A DNA stretch of 64,000 nt from Mytilinidion resinicola (GCF_010093595.1 NW_022985449.1:1126839-1190838), one strand, 5' to 3'. Counted from the first letter of the stretch, positions 9,035 to 20,660 are shown. Notes: generated by a model not told the origin, from the letters alone. Program-made: numbers and translations.

Positions 9035-11713
9035 ATGTATTCACTCCCCAAAGCTACGCGCCAGCGCGGCCTGCCCTTAAGACGTTCATGGCCGCTTTCA
9101 ACAGTTCGGTGCTATGTGAGACCCAGCAGTAGCTTTCTGCGGATATCCGACGAGGTCCAGGAAGCTCTGCATTCTAAGAAGTCCGTAGTAGCTCTAGAGA
9201 CCACCATATATACTCATGGTACACCACTGGAGCTCCCTCTACTATTTAAAGCTAATTCGCATGCTTAGGATTCCCGTATCCCGACAATGTAGCTCTAGCT
9301 TCACACCTCGAAAGCGTTGTTCGCACCAATGGCGGTGTACCTGCAACAATTGGCATACTAGATGGCATTGCATGCGTCGGAATGGACCCTGAAGAGCTCA
9401 TCCAGCTCACGTCGAGTGCTGGACACGAGAATACCTTGAAGCTCTCCCGGAGGGATTTGGGCTTTGCTTGTGGAATGGTACTGCAGTCTCAATATCAATT
9501 GGATCTCCCCCTTTTTGGAACTGTATCTGATGACTGTCTTCTCAGCGACTAGCGGGCAAGAAGTTCAATGGCGGTACTACGATCGCTGGAACGATGATAC
9601 TGGCGCATTTAGCAGGGATCAAAATCTTTGGAACCGGTGGCCTTGGTGGTGTCCATAGAGGCGCTGAATCTTCTATGGACATCTCCGCTGACTTGACCGA
9701 GCTCGGCCGTACTCCAGTCACTGTGATCAGTAGCGGGTGCAAGAGCTTCCTGGATATTCTTCGCACTCTTGAGTATCTTGAGACTGAAGGTGTCGGCATT
9801 GGTACCTTCGCAGATGGTAGGCAAGGTAATGTCGATTTCCCTGCGTTCTGGTCTAGAGACAGTGGTGTCAAAAGCCCAACGACCATTCAGAACGAGTTAG
9901 AAGCTGCTGCTATCATACGTAGGTTCTCAACTTTCTTTCCTTCGAGCTCTCATCAGACCGCGTCTCCGACTTGCTCACCTCCTTACTCACATGATATAAC
10001 CTAGACGCTCAACACTCTCTTGGCATCTCTTCTGGGCTTCTATTTGCGAATCCTGTCCCGGAGAGTGCGGCTATTCCTAAACATGAAATGGATATCATAA
10101 TAAAAGAGGCAATCAGACAAGCGGATGCTGCTGGTATCACCGGCAAAGACAACACGCCCTTCATCTTGAATAAAGTTAAGGAACTCACCGGAGGCAAGAG
10201 TTTGCCTGCCAACAGGGCATTGATTGAATCAAATGTTCGGCGTGCAACGATTGTTGCCAGAGAGCTTGCAATATTGGAAAAGACTCAAGCCGATGCTATT
10301 GGGTGAGACTGCCAACTACATGGAGAAGATACTGGGCAGTGCTGATGGTATGTACATAGTGGTAACTCGAAGCATTTTATGCCGTCTTTCCAAACACCAC
10401 AACCGCAAAATCCACCCATAAAAGCTGTGATGCACCAACCTCCAGAGTCAGTAACAACGAAGCCTTCGCAAATACAGGGCGGTATCATAGTGGCAGGATC
10501 TTTAGCCATGGATATATCTTGTGACTACTCTCCTCTCCCTGGAGCGTCGAGCGAGTCGGCAATGGCTCCTCAATCCCATACTTCTAATCCTGCAGTTGTG
10601 ACACAATCAATAGGAGGCGTGGGCTACAATGTAGCCAGAGCAGCAGAACTTATGGGTAGCCCCGTCACTCTGTGCAGCGTCCTCGGCAACGACTTCACAG
10701 GTCGAGCCATTGCAGCAAAATTAGACTCCGACAAATCTCCAAACTTTGTGCTCTCCTCGATAAAATCTCAAGACCACAACACAGCTCAGTACGTTGCCGT
10801 CAACGACATCAACAAAGACCTGGTCGTCGCCATGGCCGACATGAGTATCATGGAAACGTTCGCACCAGACGACATACAACAACTACAACAATCCATCATG
10901 AAAACACAACCCAACTGCCTCGTCGTTGACGGCAACTGGTCTATTCCTACCCTCCACTCCTGGCTCCGCGCAGGCAAATCCGCCGGCGTATTCATAGCCT
11001 TCGAGCCCGTTTCAACCGCCAAAGCGACCCGCCTCTTCCCCCCTCCTTCGTCAAAATCACCCACCTCTCCGATTTTCCCAAACCACCTCGTCGACCTCGC
11101 TTCGCCAAACTCACACGAGCTTGCCGCCCTCCACGCCACTGCTGCGCGTCTCGACCTCCTCTCCCACCCAGACTGGTGGCGTGTCATCGACGCTCTCGGC
11201 ATTCCCTCCTCGGGTCTCCGTGTTCCTCTCGCTCTGACCACCACTTCTGCCCTTGTCGACGAGGGCATCCCTCAGCAGAGTATCCAGCTCCTCCCGTTCA
11301 TCCCAACAATACTAACCAAGCTGGGCCCGCGCGGCGTGCTGCTCACTAAGCTGCTGAAAGCAGGCGATCCGCGCCTCAGCAGCCCGTCTGCAGCGCCGTA
11401 CGTGCTCGCACGTTGCTCGAATGGCGATACGGAGGTCGGCGGGGTCTACGTACGGCTGTTCGAGCCCGACGAGGTCGTCGGGCCGAAGGAGGTGGTCAGT
11501 GTAAACGGAGTTGGAGATACATTCCTTGGAGCGTTATTGTCAGGGATGGTCAAGGGAAGGAGAGTGGAAGACGTGGTGCCGATTGCGCAGAGGGCGGCGG
11601 GGCTGAGTTTGAAGAGTAAGGAGTCAGTAAGCCCAGAGCTGGTGGGTTTGGGGGAGGAGATTGAGGCGTGGGGGGTGGAAAGTGGGGAGGACGATGGGGG
11701 ATGGATGGACTGA
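9035..11713 (+). CDS. Bifunctional pseudouridine-5'-phosphate glycosidase / PfkB pseudouridine kinase
   Basis: Five exons (9035-9218, 9269-9477, 9546-9918, 10005-10302, 10360-11713) give 805 aa. Residues about 40-354 are a PsuG/IndA-type glycosidase, with ALETTIYTHGFPYP, GTGGLGGVHRGAE, MDISADL and the Lys of SSGCKSFLD, matching active-site positions of bacterial PsuG. From about 355 a PfkB sugar kinase follows, with IIVAGSLAMD, GGVGYNVARAAELMG and the catalytic-Asp motif NGVGDTFLGALLSGM. Together they would phosphorylate pseudouridine and split the product to uracil and ribose 5-phosphate. The N-terminus is Arg/Ser-rich with few acids, like a mitochondrial presequence (inference). The domains are joined across a 57-nt intron (10303-10359) containing two in-frame TGA codons. 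Fusions of this kind are known in eukaryotes. The join at the domain boundary is the least certain splice. Confidence 0.9.
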
Positions 11714-13562
11714 GGGGGCGTAGAGAGTGATGAGAAGTGCATATAGGCTGATGTTGTGATACTGCAACTCGAGACTTGCGCCAAAGACAGTAGTCGTTGA
11801 TATGCTGAAGGCGTCTCCCGATACTTTCAGTAGTTTTGTTACAAATACTATCGCTTCTAACCGCCTGAAAGTGGACCAAATTCATGAGCTCAGCCACCCC
11901 AACAAGGAAAGGAGCCCGAAGGGGACGGAGCTTATATAGGTGTCGGAAGTCGCCAAGCAATTACGAAAGTGCGATCCCATACCAATGCGAATTACGGTCA
12001 AATCAAATTACCTGTTGGATCGCAGCCTTCCAAGGTTGAAGACGGCAATTCTTGGCATGGCAAAAGTGTAGAGTCCAGAGAAGTGTGTCTAGACCTCATT
12101 TTTTCTCAGACCACCTGCAGCCAGGCACGCTCGGCAAGAAAAAAGTGGAGGTCAACACCGTCTGAGGTAGCCCGGAGAGCTTCAGGCTTTGCAAAACCGG
12201 TATTTCATGAATAACAATACCATACTAGAGGACCTCAAACAGTGCTAGACAAGTGTACATAAGCATAGAAATTGCGTATACCTTACGGATTCGTGGACTG
12301 CCACTTTCTGTTGACACTCATGAACCAGGCTGTCTCATAAGTGCACCTGTCTACCACCGCTTGAAGTGCTTCAACAAGTTTCCACATAGCTCAAAGCGAA
12401 GAGCTTCTATCTTATTTAGATTCCTGAAAATACATTAAAGCAACCCAAGCAGTGGCAGACAGGTGTACACACGAGACAGCTTGTTCTAGAATTAGCGTGC
12501 CACCTTTTTCATGCCCCGCGTGTGGCACGTCGGCCAGCTCGCACCAGCCACGCCTATACTGCGTAGCGGCCCCGCCTAAACTGCTTAGCGCTGATGAGTC
12601 ATCTAGCGCCTTGGCAGAATTTCGCCTACATGTTCTCGCCCGCCCTCTGAACCTTCGCACGAATTTTATACTTGTAAGCCTCCAATCCCCTTTGTGTCTG
12701 GTTTGCATCACGACTAACATTCTTCGCAGACCTTGTTGGGGTGGCTGAGCTCATGAATTCGGTCCACCTGGCAGACTGTCCTGCATTGCACAACGCGGCG
12801 ACGGGCTGTCATGAATCTCCTTCGGGGGCTTCACCGGCGTAATTTTTGCTGGCTCGCAGTCTTGTTGATTGTCTTTTCATTGATTTTCTCGCCTTGTGCG
12901 GGAGATCGAAGAAGAGTTTGGCCTCCTAGCCTCATTTTCTGCTAGTGATTGAGGGAACGACACTGCAGATCACCAGCGTCTGACGTTCTGAAGGTTGAGG
13001 AGAGCTTCATCTGCCGTCGCTGATGACGTGGGAGTAGTGGTGATAGCCGTCGTCGTGAAGCTGTGAAGCTCATCGTCAACTTCATCTGAATATGCATTGC
13101 TAAACAGATCTATCTTCGAAACCATCTCAGGAAAGTGCTGCTAAGCTCCTCCATGGTAGTCATCACAGTCTTGAATGCATGCTAGATTACGGGACGCGAG
13201 AATCAGAGAGATTGTCTTTTGCTCTTGATGAGTTGGATAGATAGCTATTTTGGAGACCTCGAAAGGGCAGAAAGAAAGTCCCACAACATCTTCGTCACCT
13301 TCTAGCTGTGAATTATGTGCTCACGCCTCCCGTTTGATGCACTTCCAAACTTCAGCTCGAAAATAATCCGATTCTCATCTTGCCTTAAGCAACTCACGTG
13401 GAGTTCTCCGTATCCTTGGCGCTTGACGCAGCGATGCGTGCCTAACGCGCGACACCTCTTGAAGCTCTCTCCAGCAAGCCCCCGAACCCACCACATCAAC
13501 ACCTCTCACTTGGATCGCCAAATACTCTCTTCACTTCCATCCTCGAGCTTCACATACCAAAG
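11714..13562. other. Intergenic 1.8 kb before PRE2
   Basis: No gene is seen. The region contains a short inverted-repeat element (12341-12470) and a lone copy of its end at about 12237-12260. The last few hundred bases before 13563 should include the PRE2 promoter. Confidence 0.55.
12341..12470. mobile_element. Short inverted-repeat element, family A copy 1 (MITE-like)
   Basis: The left end GTGCACCTGTCTACCACCGC and the reverse complement of the right end (GTACACCTGTCTGCCACTGC) pair over about 35 nt with some mismatches. The interior (CACATAGCTCAAAGCGAAGA... and ATACATTAAAGCA) aligns to the copy at 32742-32864. No coding capacity. No clear target-site duplication could be fixed. Confidence 0.6.
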
Positions 13563-14596
13563 ATGGACACACTCGTCACCCAGTACAGCCGCCCGGCGTT
13601 CGAAAACGAGGGCTACTCGCAGGATGAACAACAGGAGCTATCACAGGTTGCGCCGTCGCTGTCGCTGAAGTTTGCGCTACCTCCAGTAGCTCAGGTACGT
13701 GATATCCAAGGTATCTTTACCGTCAATCAAGATTTTTGCTAACTGGAATAACCCTAATAGTCATCAGCCTGGCTTCGATCAATGACGGACGACTTCTCCA
13801 ACCCAAACTGCCCCATCAAGATCGCTCACGGCACGACCACCCTAGCATTCAGGTTCAAGGGTGGCATTATCGTTGCGACGGACTCGAGAGCTACGGCTGG
13901 AAATTGGATAGCTAGTCAGACGGTGAAGAAGGTCATTGAGATCAACAACTGCTTGCTCGGAACCATGGCTGGTGGTGCGGCTGTAAGACTACCTCTCGCA
14001 TTAGGGGAAACCTCAGCGGGATATCAGGGCTGATTGTATGAACAGGACTGCCAATACTGGCTGGCATATCTAGGCATGCAGTGCCGTCTACACGAACTCC
14101 GACACAAGCGCCGTATTTCCGTGGCCGCGGCCTCCAAGATCCTCGCCAACTTAGTCTACTCGTACAAGGGGATGGGCTTGAGCATGGTACGGCTCCTCTA
14201 CCTTATCTGAGAATATATCGATGCTGACGAATCTTCTAGGGCACCATGTGTGCTGGTGTAACGCCCCAGGAAGGCCCAGCCCTCTACTACATCGATAGCG
14301 ACGGCACACGCCTCGCTGGAAACCTCTTCTGCGTTGGCTCCGGTCAGACATTTGCCTATGGCGTGCTGGACGCTGAATACAGCTACGATCTGAGCGACGA
14401 GGCCGCGCTAGAGCTGGGCCGACGAAGCATTCTCGCCGCCACCCACAGGGACGCCTACTCGGGAGGCTACATCAACCTGTATCATGTGAAGGAGGATGGA
14501 TGGGTCAAGCACGGCTTCAGCGATACGAACCCGATATTCTGGAAGACGAAGCTGGAGAAGGGCGAGTTCTCCAATGTCACTTCGGAGTTGGTTTGA
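13563..14596 (+). CDS. PRE2: 20S proteasome subunit beta-5 (PRE2)
   Basis: Exons 13563-13694, 13761-13982, 14046-14186 and 14240-14596 give 283 aa. A propeptide of 68 residues ends in HG, followed by the catalytic threonine at 69 ([11 protein letters not shown]), the N-terminal nucleophile unmasked on maturation. [20 protein letters not shown] carries the Asp17- and Lys33-equivalent residues (mature numbering), and the Gly-rich [13 protein letters not shown] follows. This subunit carries the chymotrypsin-like activity of the 20S core. All three introns are 53-66 nt and preserve frame. Its 3' end converges on the RED-like gene with 289 bp between stop codons. Confidence 0.96.
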
Positions 14597-14885
14597 GGGC
14601 AGTCTTAGCATACATGGACAATGGAGCACTTTTGCGAACTAGATGAGCAAGCAACGTGGAATGGAGCAATTGCTACTACTGTGTAGTTTCTACCTTATTG
14701 TGATAATAGTTTCACGGGTAGGAGTTGGTAGCAAATGAACTACTCCTTTATGAGACCTTGTTCCCCTCGACGGCCAGGATTTGAATGCGGCAAAGCCCTA
14801 TTTCCAGAGTAACCCACCTGCATCCCCATTCCAAAACGCGCTGTAGCGTATGTGATATCCGCGCAATCATTCAAACCCCCTCTGA

Positions 14886-16622
14886 TCAGCCCAGCGCCTT
14901 GGTCTTGCTCTCCTTCTGTATCTTCATAACATTAAGCACATCAGTCGCACTATTCTTGTCCCCCTTTCTCTTCTTGGGACCGCGCTTCCTCTTCTTATCA
15001 CCCTTCTTTCCGTCGCCATCCTCGTCATCACCAGCTTCAGCACCTTTCCATTCGAACAATTTGATTCGCTTGTCGGCCTCCAACTCTTCTGCATCGTCAA
15101 ATCGGCTGGAGCCGAAGCCCATGTCTATATCCTCCAGATCTCGATCAGCGCCGCCGAGCATAGCAGCTCGCTTCTTAAGGCGCATATCTTCTTCTGTGTT
15201 GATGAGTGCGGATTCGGGGTCCATGGTTTGAACCTTATTAAGGGCTGCTAGGATCGCAGGGTCGATTGCAGGTTTTTCGGATGTAAGCTCTGGTGCTTTT
15301 GCGGTGGAAGAGCTGGCGAAGTAGTCGCGGCGAGGAGCAGGACGTGGTGGAGGTGGAGGCGTTGCCGCAGTATCTAGTGATGGAGCTGAAGGGTTCGATG
15401 GTAGAGAAGCTGATGACTCCGGCTGGATTTCCGGTACTCCTTCCGGCTCAGTAGATGCTGAAGAAGCTTTCGCTTTCTTCGAAGGTTGCGCTTCGCCTTC
15501 TTCGTCTGACGAGGAATCGTCCTCCTCGTCCAGTCCTGCCAGGGGGTTGTAATCGGCGCCAACACCCTCGAAGATGTCCTCATCCGAGTCTTCTTCGGGC
15601 TCAGGTGGCGCAGCCGGTTTCTCTGGGACTTTTATACCGTGATCCAGCGTTCGCATAGGTTTGCTAGGCACCGATTCATCTCCATTCTCTGCCACTTTTG
15701 CCTTACGAACCATTCGCTTCTCCTTGCCATGCTCATCTGTGATTATAAGAACCTCCCTGCCCTTCTTATCGATCTCAACCCTAGTTTTATCCATGTTCTC
15801 TGACACCCTCTGGAATCCCGTGTCCAATGTTGGATACTTCTTCTCATATTCAGCCGCTGCCGCCTCCGCAGCAGCCTTCCTCTGAGCCTTAAGCTCAGCC
15901 AGAATAGCGTCACGAGACCTCTTGACGCCAGCAACTGGCAGCGGCGGTGGCGGCATCTCGTCTGGCAGCCTCTCCGCCTTCTCCCTCACGAGCGGCGCCA
16001 CCTCCTTCTCTTCCAGCTGCTCAAACTCATCATCCACGTCAGGTTCCGGCTCAGCCTTCGCCGGCGGCGCTCCGCTAAGCACATCTTCGCCCCTCATGAC
16101 CCTCTCCAGTAATTTATGATCCAATCCCTTAACCAAATGTGTGGCGCTGATATCTCCACCAGTAATTTCCCCAACCATGTGCTCGTAAGTAGGCCGGTCA
16201 ATCACCCCCTCCTTCAGCTGCTCGTCCAGCGCCTTGATTCGTTTCGCCCTATCATCGTCTTCGTCATCTACGCGGTCTTTGGTACGGTCTCGATAGCCCG
16301 CCGCCAGCTTGTAGCCCTTGGGCGCGGCCGAGGAGCGGAACTTCTTCTGGGTCTTGCCGCCTGAGTTTCGCTCGGCGAGCTGGCGCGCGAATTCGTTGTT
16401 GACGGAGCCTCGGACGGAGCGTCTGTCATATGTCTGTCAGTATGTTTACAGCAGTGGAGGGGTTAGATGGAGGACCTACGGTGTCATGGGAATGCTGGAG
16501 CGGGCCCGCGAGCCCAGCGCTGCGCCGGGCGTCGCTCCAGCTCTGTTTGGTGGGCTGCTGGCGCCATTTTGGGCTCGGGCTGGTGTGTCGAGCACCAGGC
16601 GGCGAAACTGCTGGTTGTTCAT
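14886..16622 (-). CDS. RED/IK-like spliceosomal protein (RED_N family)
   Basis: Two exons (16480-16622, 14886-16422) give 559 aa. The N-terminal exon begins MNNQQFRRLVLDTPARAQ, and the second continues with NEFARQLAERNSGGKTQKKF, PKGYKLAAGYRDRTKDR and ITGGDISATHLVKGLDHKLL, which are RED-family features. The rest is charged and low complexity: acidic stretches, Ser/Pro-rich segments and a basic C-terminus (KKGDKKRKRGPKKRKGDK) that resembles a nuclear localisation signal. RED is a component of the spliceosomal B complex and partners SMU1 in animals, plants and worms; a fungal role in splicing is inferred from that. Assignment is by motif similarity recalled from the family. Confidence 0.85.
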
Positions 16623-17212
16623 GGTGCGGGAGTGGAGGGAGGTTCGTGGGCAGAATTGGTGGCGTTGCCGGAGGTGGTGAGGTCCGCGCTGCAATGGCCA
16701 AGATGTGTAGATGCAGTTGGATAATTTGTGAGTGGTACGTAGATAATTGAAATGAGGATGTACGAGCCACCCTCACGGATCTTAAATTAAAAACGCGACT
16801 CGATATTTCTGAACGACTTCAGTAAATGCCATCTTGTTGAAGAAGTTCCCTGGAAATGCTCCATATTAGGCTAGCGTCGATATTCTTAACCTGCACCTCG
16901 GACGCCTCTTCCCTCAGGCTCAGGGCGCTTCAAAACATCACCACCTGCCGTTGATGCTACATGAAAACGACTCGGTCATGCAGCAATGGCCGTGCTACTT
17001 GTTTCTCGCGACTCATGTGCCGCGTCTCGTGCCAATTGAGGATTTCCGGTGCATCTTCCTCCGTCCAAGGGCTAACGTGCGGAGAAGATGTAACATCACG
17101 CAACCGGGGAAAGATCCCCGTGTCTTCCAGTCTTATGTAGATCCCTAAAATCGATGAAATATATTCCATCTGCCTTCATGTTCTCTATCATTTCATATTT
17201 TCAATCTGCAAG
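16623..17212. promoter_or_regulatory. Divergent upstream region of the RED-like and GH43 genes
   Basis: This 590 bp lies between divergent starts. Sequence next to 16623 is the likely RED-like promoter and that before 17213 the GH43 promoter. I recognise no specific binding site. Confidence 0.45.
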
Positions 17213-18569
17213 ATGACCGCGGCATCGGTTTATGTTCTCTTCGCTTTACTTCTCAGCCTCGCCAGTAGCCGGGTAAATGGTACCAATACCACTAGATCCT
17301 TCACGAATCCCATATTTGACACCGGCGCAGACCCGTAAGGACATTCTCATCAGTCATTAATTCGACTCCTGTCTACAGACTAACGTCTTCTCAATCTACT
17401 AACGTCTACCAAGATGGGTGATTCGACACGATGATTATTACTACATGACTTACACTACCAATGACAACATCACCCTACTCCGAAGTCGGGGACTCACAGA
17501 CTGGAAGAACGCCGATGCAAAGCTTCTCTTCAAACCTCCCGAAGGCCTGAATTATTCGACCGACTTGTGGGCCCCAGAAATCCACCAGATCGATGGCAGG
17601 TGGTATGTCATCTTTACGGCAGATCCCAATGGGGACTCGCCACCGCCTGAAGTCGACATGTATTGCGACATGAATTGTCCTGCCGTATTTCATAGAATGT
17701 ATGTGTTAGAGGGCTCCGGGTCCGATCCTTGGGCTGCAGACTTCGCTCTCAAGAGCCAGCTGAACACGTACGATCAATTTGCAATTGATGGCACCTACTT
17801 CCAGCACTCTACGGGTCTCTATCATATCTACAGCTGTTGGTATCATCAATATGATGCTTGGCCGGGTACGTAAAAGCTTCTAGGGTCTTCATTATCGGTC
17901 TTGCCGACATGCTAACCGAAATAAAGCCAATTTGTGTATCACAAAGGTATGTATAGACATGTCCGAGGCACTCTAGGTTTGTACTAATAGGTAGAAAGAT
18001 GTCCAATCCATGGACAGTGAGCTCCAATTTTTCGGAGAGGCAAATCATCAGCGTGCCATCTAACCCCTGGGAGAAAACGCCCTATGGAAGGCCCTTCAAT
18101 AATCGCTTGGCTTCCAATGAAGGGCCAGAGCAACTCACTAATCCCAAGACCGGCCAAACCTTTGTTATCTACTCTGCAGCCCGCTCCGACAATAGGAACT
18201 ACTGTCTGGGGCAACTCGAGCTGATTGGTGACGATCCAATGAATGTGCAAGGTAATTACGCCTTCAAATTTGCCGCGGAAGTAAGACCGTAGCTAACTTT
18301 CGATATTATAAGACTGGAAGAAGCATAATGAGGGCTGCGTTTTCTATCAAAACGCCCTCGAAGGTGCCTATGGCGTGGGCCATGCAAGCTTCACGACAAG
18401 CCCTGACGGTAACGAAGACTAGATCGTCTATCACGGGATGCAGGATCCCACGAACGGGTGGTCTGCGAGAACAATTCGAGCACAGAAGTTCTCTTGGAAC
18501 GCGGATGGCTCTCCTCAATTCCCACGACCAGGCTATGGTCCCTACGCCTTGCCATCAGGCCAGAATTGA
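17213..18569 (+). pseudogene. Secreted GH43 arabinan-degrading-type glycosidase with a premature stop
   Basis: Exons 17213-17334, 17414-17865, 17927-17946 (only 20 nt), 17999-18251 and 18313-18569 join in frame. A signal peptide (MTAASVYVLFALLLSLASS) leads into a GH43 five-blade propeller: general base Asp in GADPWV (residue 40), STDLWAPEIHQIDGRWYV, LCITKMSNPWTV and NEGPEQL, which fits the general-acid motif. After 318 residues a TAG (18420-18422) sits where the family typically has Trp (SPDGNED-stop-IVYHGMQDP). The same frame then continues for 48 codons to TGA at 18567-18569 with clear family sequence. All other splice sites and frames are intact, so the inactivation is recent, or it is a sequencing error or a strain polymorphism. 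The product would act outside the cell on plant arabinan or arabinoxylan. Confidence 0.82.
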
Positions 18570-19164
18570 CGGCTTCTCTTACGTCCGGAGCCACTTGCAG
18601 TTGGCTTTCGAAGCCATTCATGACGGACTTATGAGCACATTGCAGAGTGAAGATCAGGAAGTCCCTAGGTAAATCATAGCGTACAATAAGTCGACATTCT
18701 TTCACACCAATTTCAAATGGGCTTCGCTATGCGTCTTCCATTGCTCTTTTCTAGAAGGCTTCTCGACGCCAGATGGCTCTGAAACGGATCTTGCTCCGTA
18801 TCACAAAGAACTTCTATGTACCTTATCCCCGTACATCACCTCTTTCCTTTCATCTCAACTTGTGTGCCTTGCCAGAATAGTGCCTTCATCACGCAATGCG
18901 CTTGGGCCTCCGGAAAACTTCCGCTACGAACAAAGAATAACTTTATCCCCAGCTTTCATCAATATCTAGCGCAATGTTTGCTGCGCCAAGCTCTCGGAGT
19001 ATCCTCCAGTTTTCTTCTATCCGATGTGGGCAACCGAAGCCACGGCTGCACATTAATCATGTCATGAGCAGACGAGCCGCCACACTGACTAGCTTTTGTA
19101 ATGATCCCGATGTGCTGGGTCTATATACATATGGCCCTTAATCTCGATGACATGCTAACTTCAG

Positions 19165-19883
19165 GTACCTCAAAGAGCAAGCCCAGATAGAACCCCATGG
19201 TCTGCTTCCCTCTACGTACCTATATCTCAAACCCACCTCCAGATACTCTTCAATCAACCTCATATCCAGCATCTTCGATGCCCGGCCACCTGCGCTGGAA
19301 GTAGGTACCGCCTGCAACTCAACCCACAACCCACTCTTCACCACCTCAATCTCCTATGTATCTGCAGCCGTTCAGGTAAACCCAATGCCCCCATCCTCCC
19401 AATACAGCCCCCAGTGACCGCTCCTCCTCCACCACCCTCCAACCGTATCGCACCTGCATCACCTGCGGCACGTACTACACCACGGACGGCCCGGAGGCGG
19501 GCTTCTGCGACTCCACCGGCCGCTATGACCTCTCGCCTCTCCTGTGCAACTGCCCGCCGTGCGCGAAGGCAGAGCTCGAGGAGACGGTGGCGCTGTGGGA
19601 CCGCGCGCGCAAACTAGGCGTTAGGTCGGCGCTGCTAGAGCGGAAGATCCTGCTGAGGGTGCAGTGGAATATGTATGAGAAACGAAGGGAGTCTGTTCGA
19701 TTAGATTATATTGATGAGGTAGATTCAAAAGAAGTGTTGGTGGTGCTAGAGCCGGAGCCGCCGTGTAGGAAGAAGGAGTTGGCGGTTCGACGAGTGAGGA
19801 GGAGGACGGTGGTAGGATGGTGGAGTGGGCGTTGGGGTAAGAGGAGTGCGCCGTGGGGTGCGTGTGCGTGTGTTTTCTTGTGA
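19165..19883 (+). CDS. Hypothetical small Cys-rich protein, structure unresolved
   Basis: A coding-like stretch ends at 19883. It contains TCITCGTYYTTDGPEAGFCD followed by LLCNCPPCAKAELEE and a helical basic segment (ALWDRARKLGVRSALLERKI), with Cys spacing like a small zinc-binding module. Upstream, 19166-19375 is also protein-like (YLKEQAQIEPHG..) and follows a good branch site plus acceptor (TGCTAACTTCAG at 19153-19164). The two parts are in different frames. They join if an intron runs from 19305 to 19407, but the donor is weak, and no convincing first exon was found. It could be a decaying gene. I do not recognise the family. Confidence 0.35.
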
Positions 19884-20199
19884 GGACTGTATTATATCGG
19901 AAGACTGTGTACTTTATGGGTGGAGTTTGGAAGGTGGTCCCATTTTGGTGCTCCACGATTTCCTGTGATCAGGATTCTGTTTTAAGACCTTTTAGGCATA
20001 GAATATTTTGTCCGATCTTTGCTGTAACACGCTCTTCGTGCTCGTTGTGCTGTGGATCGAATGTGCGTCTTGATCTCTCTTGGTCGCGCTGATGGTCCAA
20101 GCGTCTACTCGACCATCACTTTTTTATTCTCTTTGAAAATGATACTCGCTACAGCGCACTTGTATGTATTAACTACATATCGATATACTCCTCGTATCC

Positions 20200-20660
20200 C
20201 ACCCATACTCAGTGACCGATTTTTCTTGCTCATAAATACCTTGTTGACGCCATGTTTTCAAATTAACCCTCGCAAACCCCCGCCAAGCCACCAAATTTTC
20301 AACAACCAAAGCTATTTGAAAACCATAGCCACCACAAGCCTTCCTAATTAATACTGTACACTTTATATAGAACTTTAAATTTTGATCTATTAGATCCGTG
20401 TGTTGCTTTTCCCGAGGAAAATTATTTACGCCCATGATTTTCAAATGAAGCCTCATGAAGCCCGTGCCAAGCCTCATTTTGACCCCTTTAGTGTTCATTA
20501 TTGGACCACCACAAAGCTCAGATACTTAGCGAGCAGATGGGTCTGGTTACTAGGTGCTTGTAGTATCTTTTTGGGGGGGGTTGGTATAAATCTGGCACTT
20601 TCGATGTCTTTACTGTTTATCATGTATTGATTTACTTGAATAATATTTAGTTTCAGTTTG
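20200..20660. repeat. AT-rich stretch with diverged direct repeats
   Basis: A segment around 20240-20350 (GACGCCATGTTTTCAAATTAA, GCCAAGCCACC, GACCACCACAAG-like end) recurs in degraded form at about 20424-20520 (ACGCCCATGATTTTCAAATG, GCCAAGCCTCA, GGACCACCACAAAG). The differences are mostly C/T and G/A, and the area is AT-rich. This looks like a mutated repeat relic. No coding capacity. Confidence 0.5.

Noticed and set aside
10224..10421. Alternative frame GETANYMEKILG continuing past the PsuG end
   Set aside because: It neither joins the glycosidase frame nor the kinase frame without extra shifts; the 10303-10359 intron explains the junction more simply.
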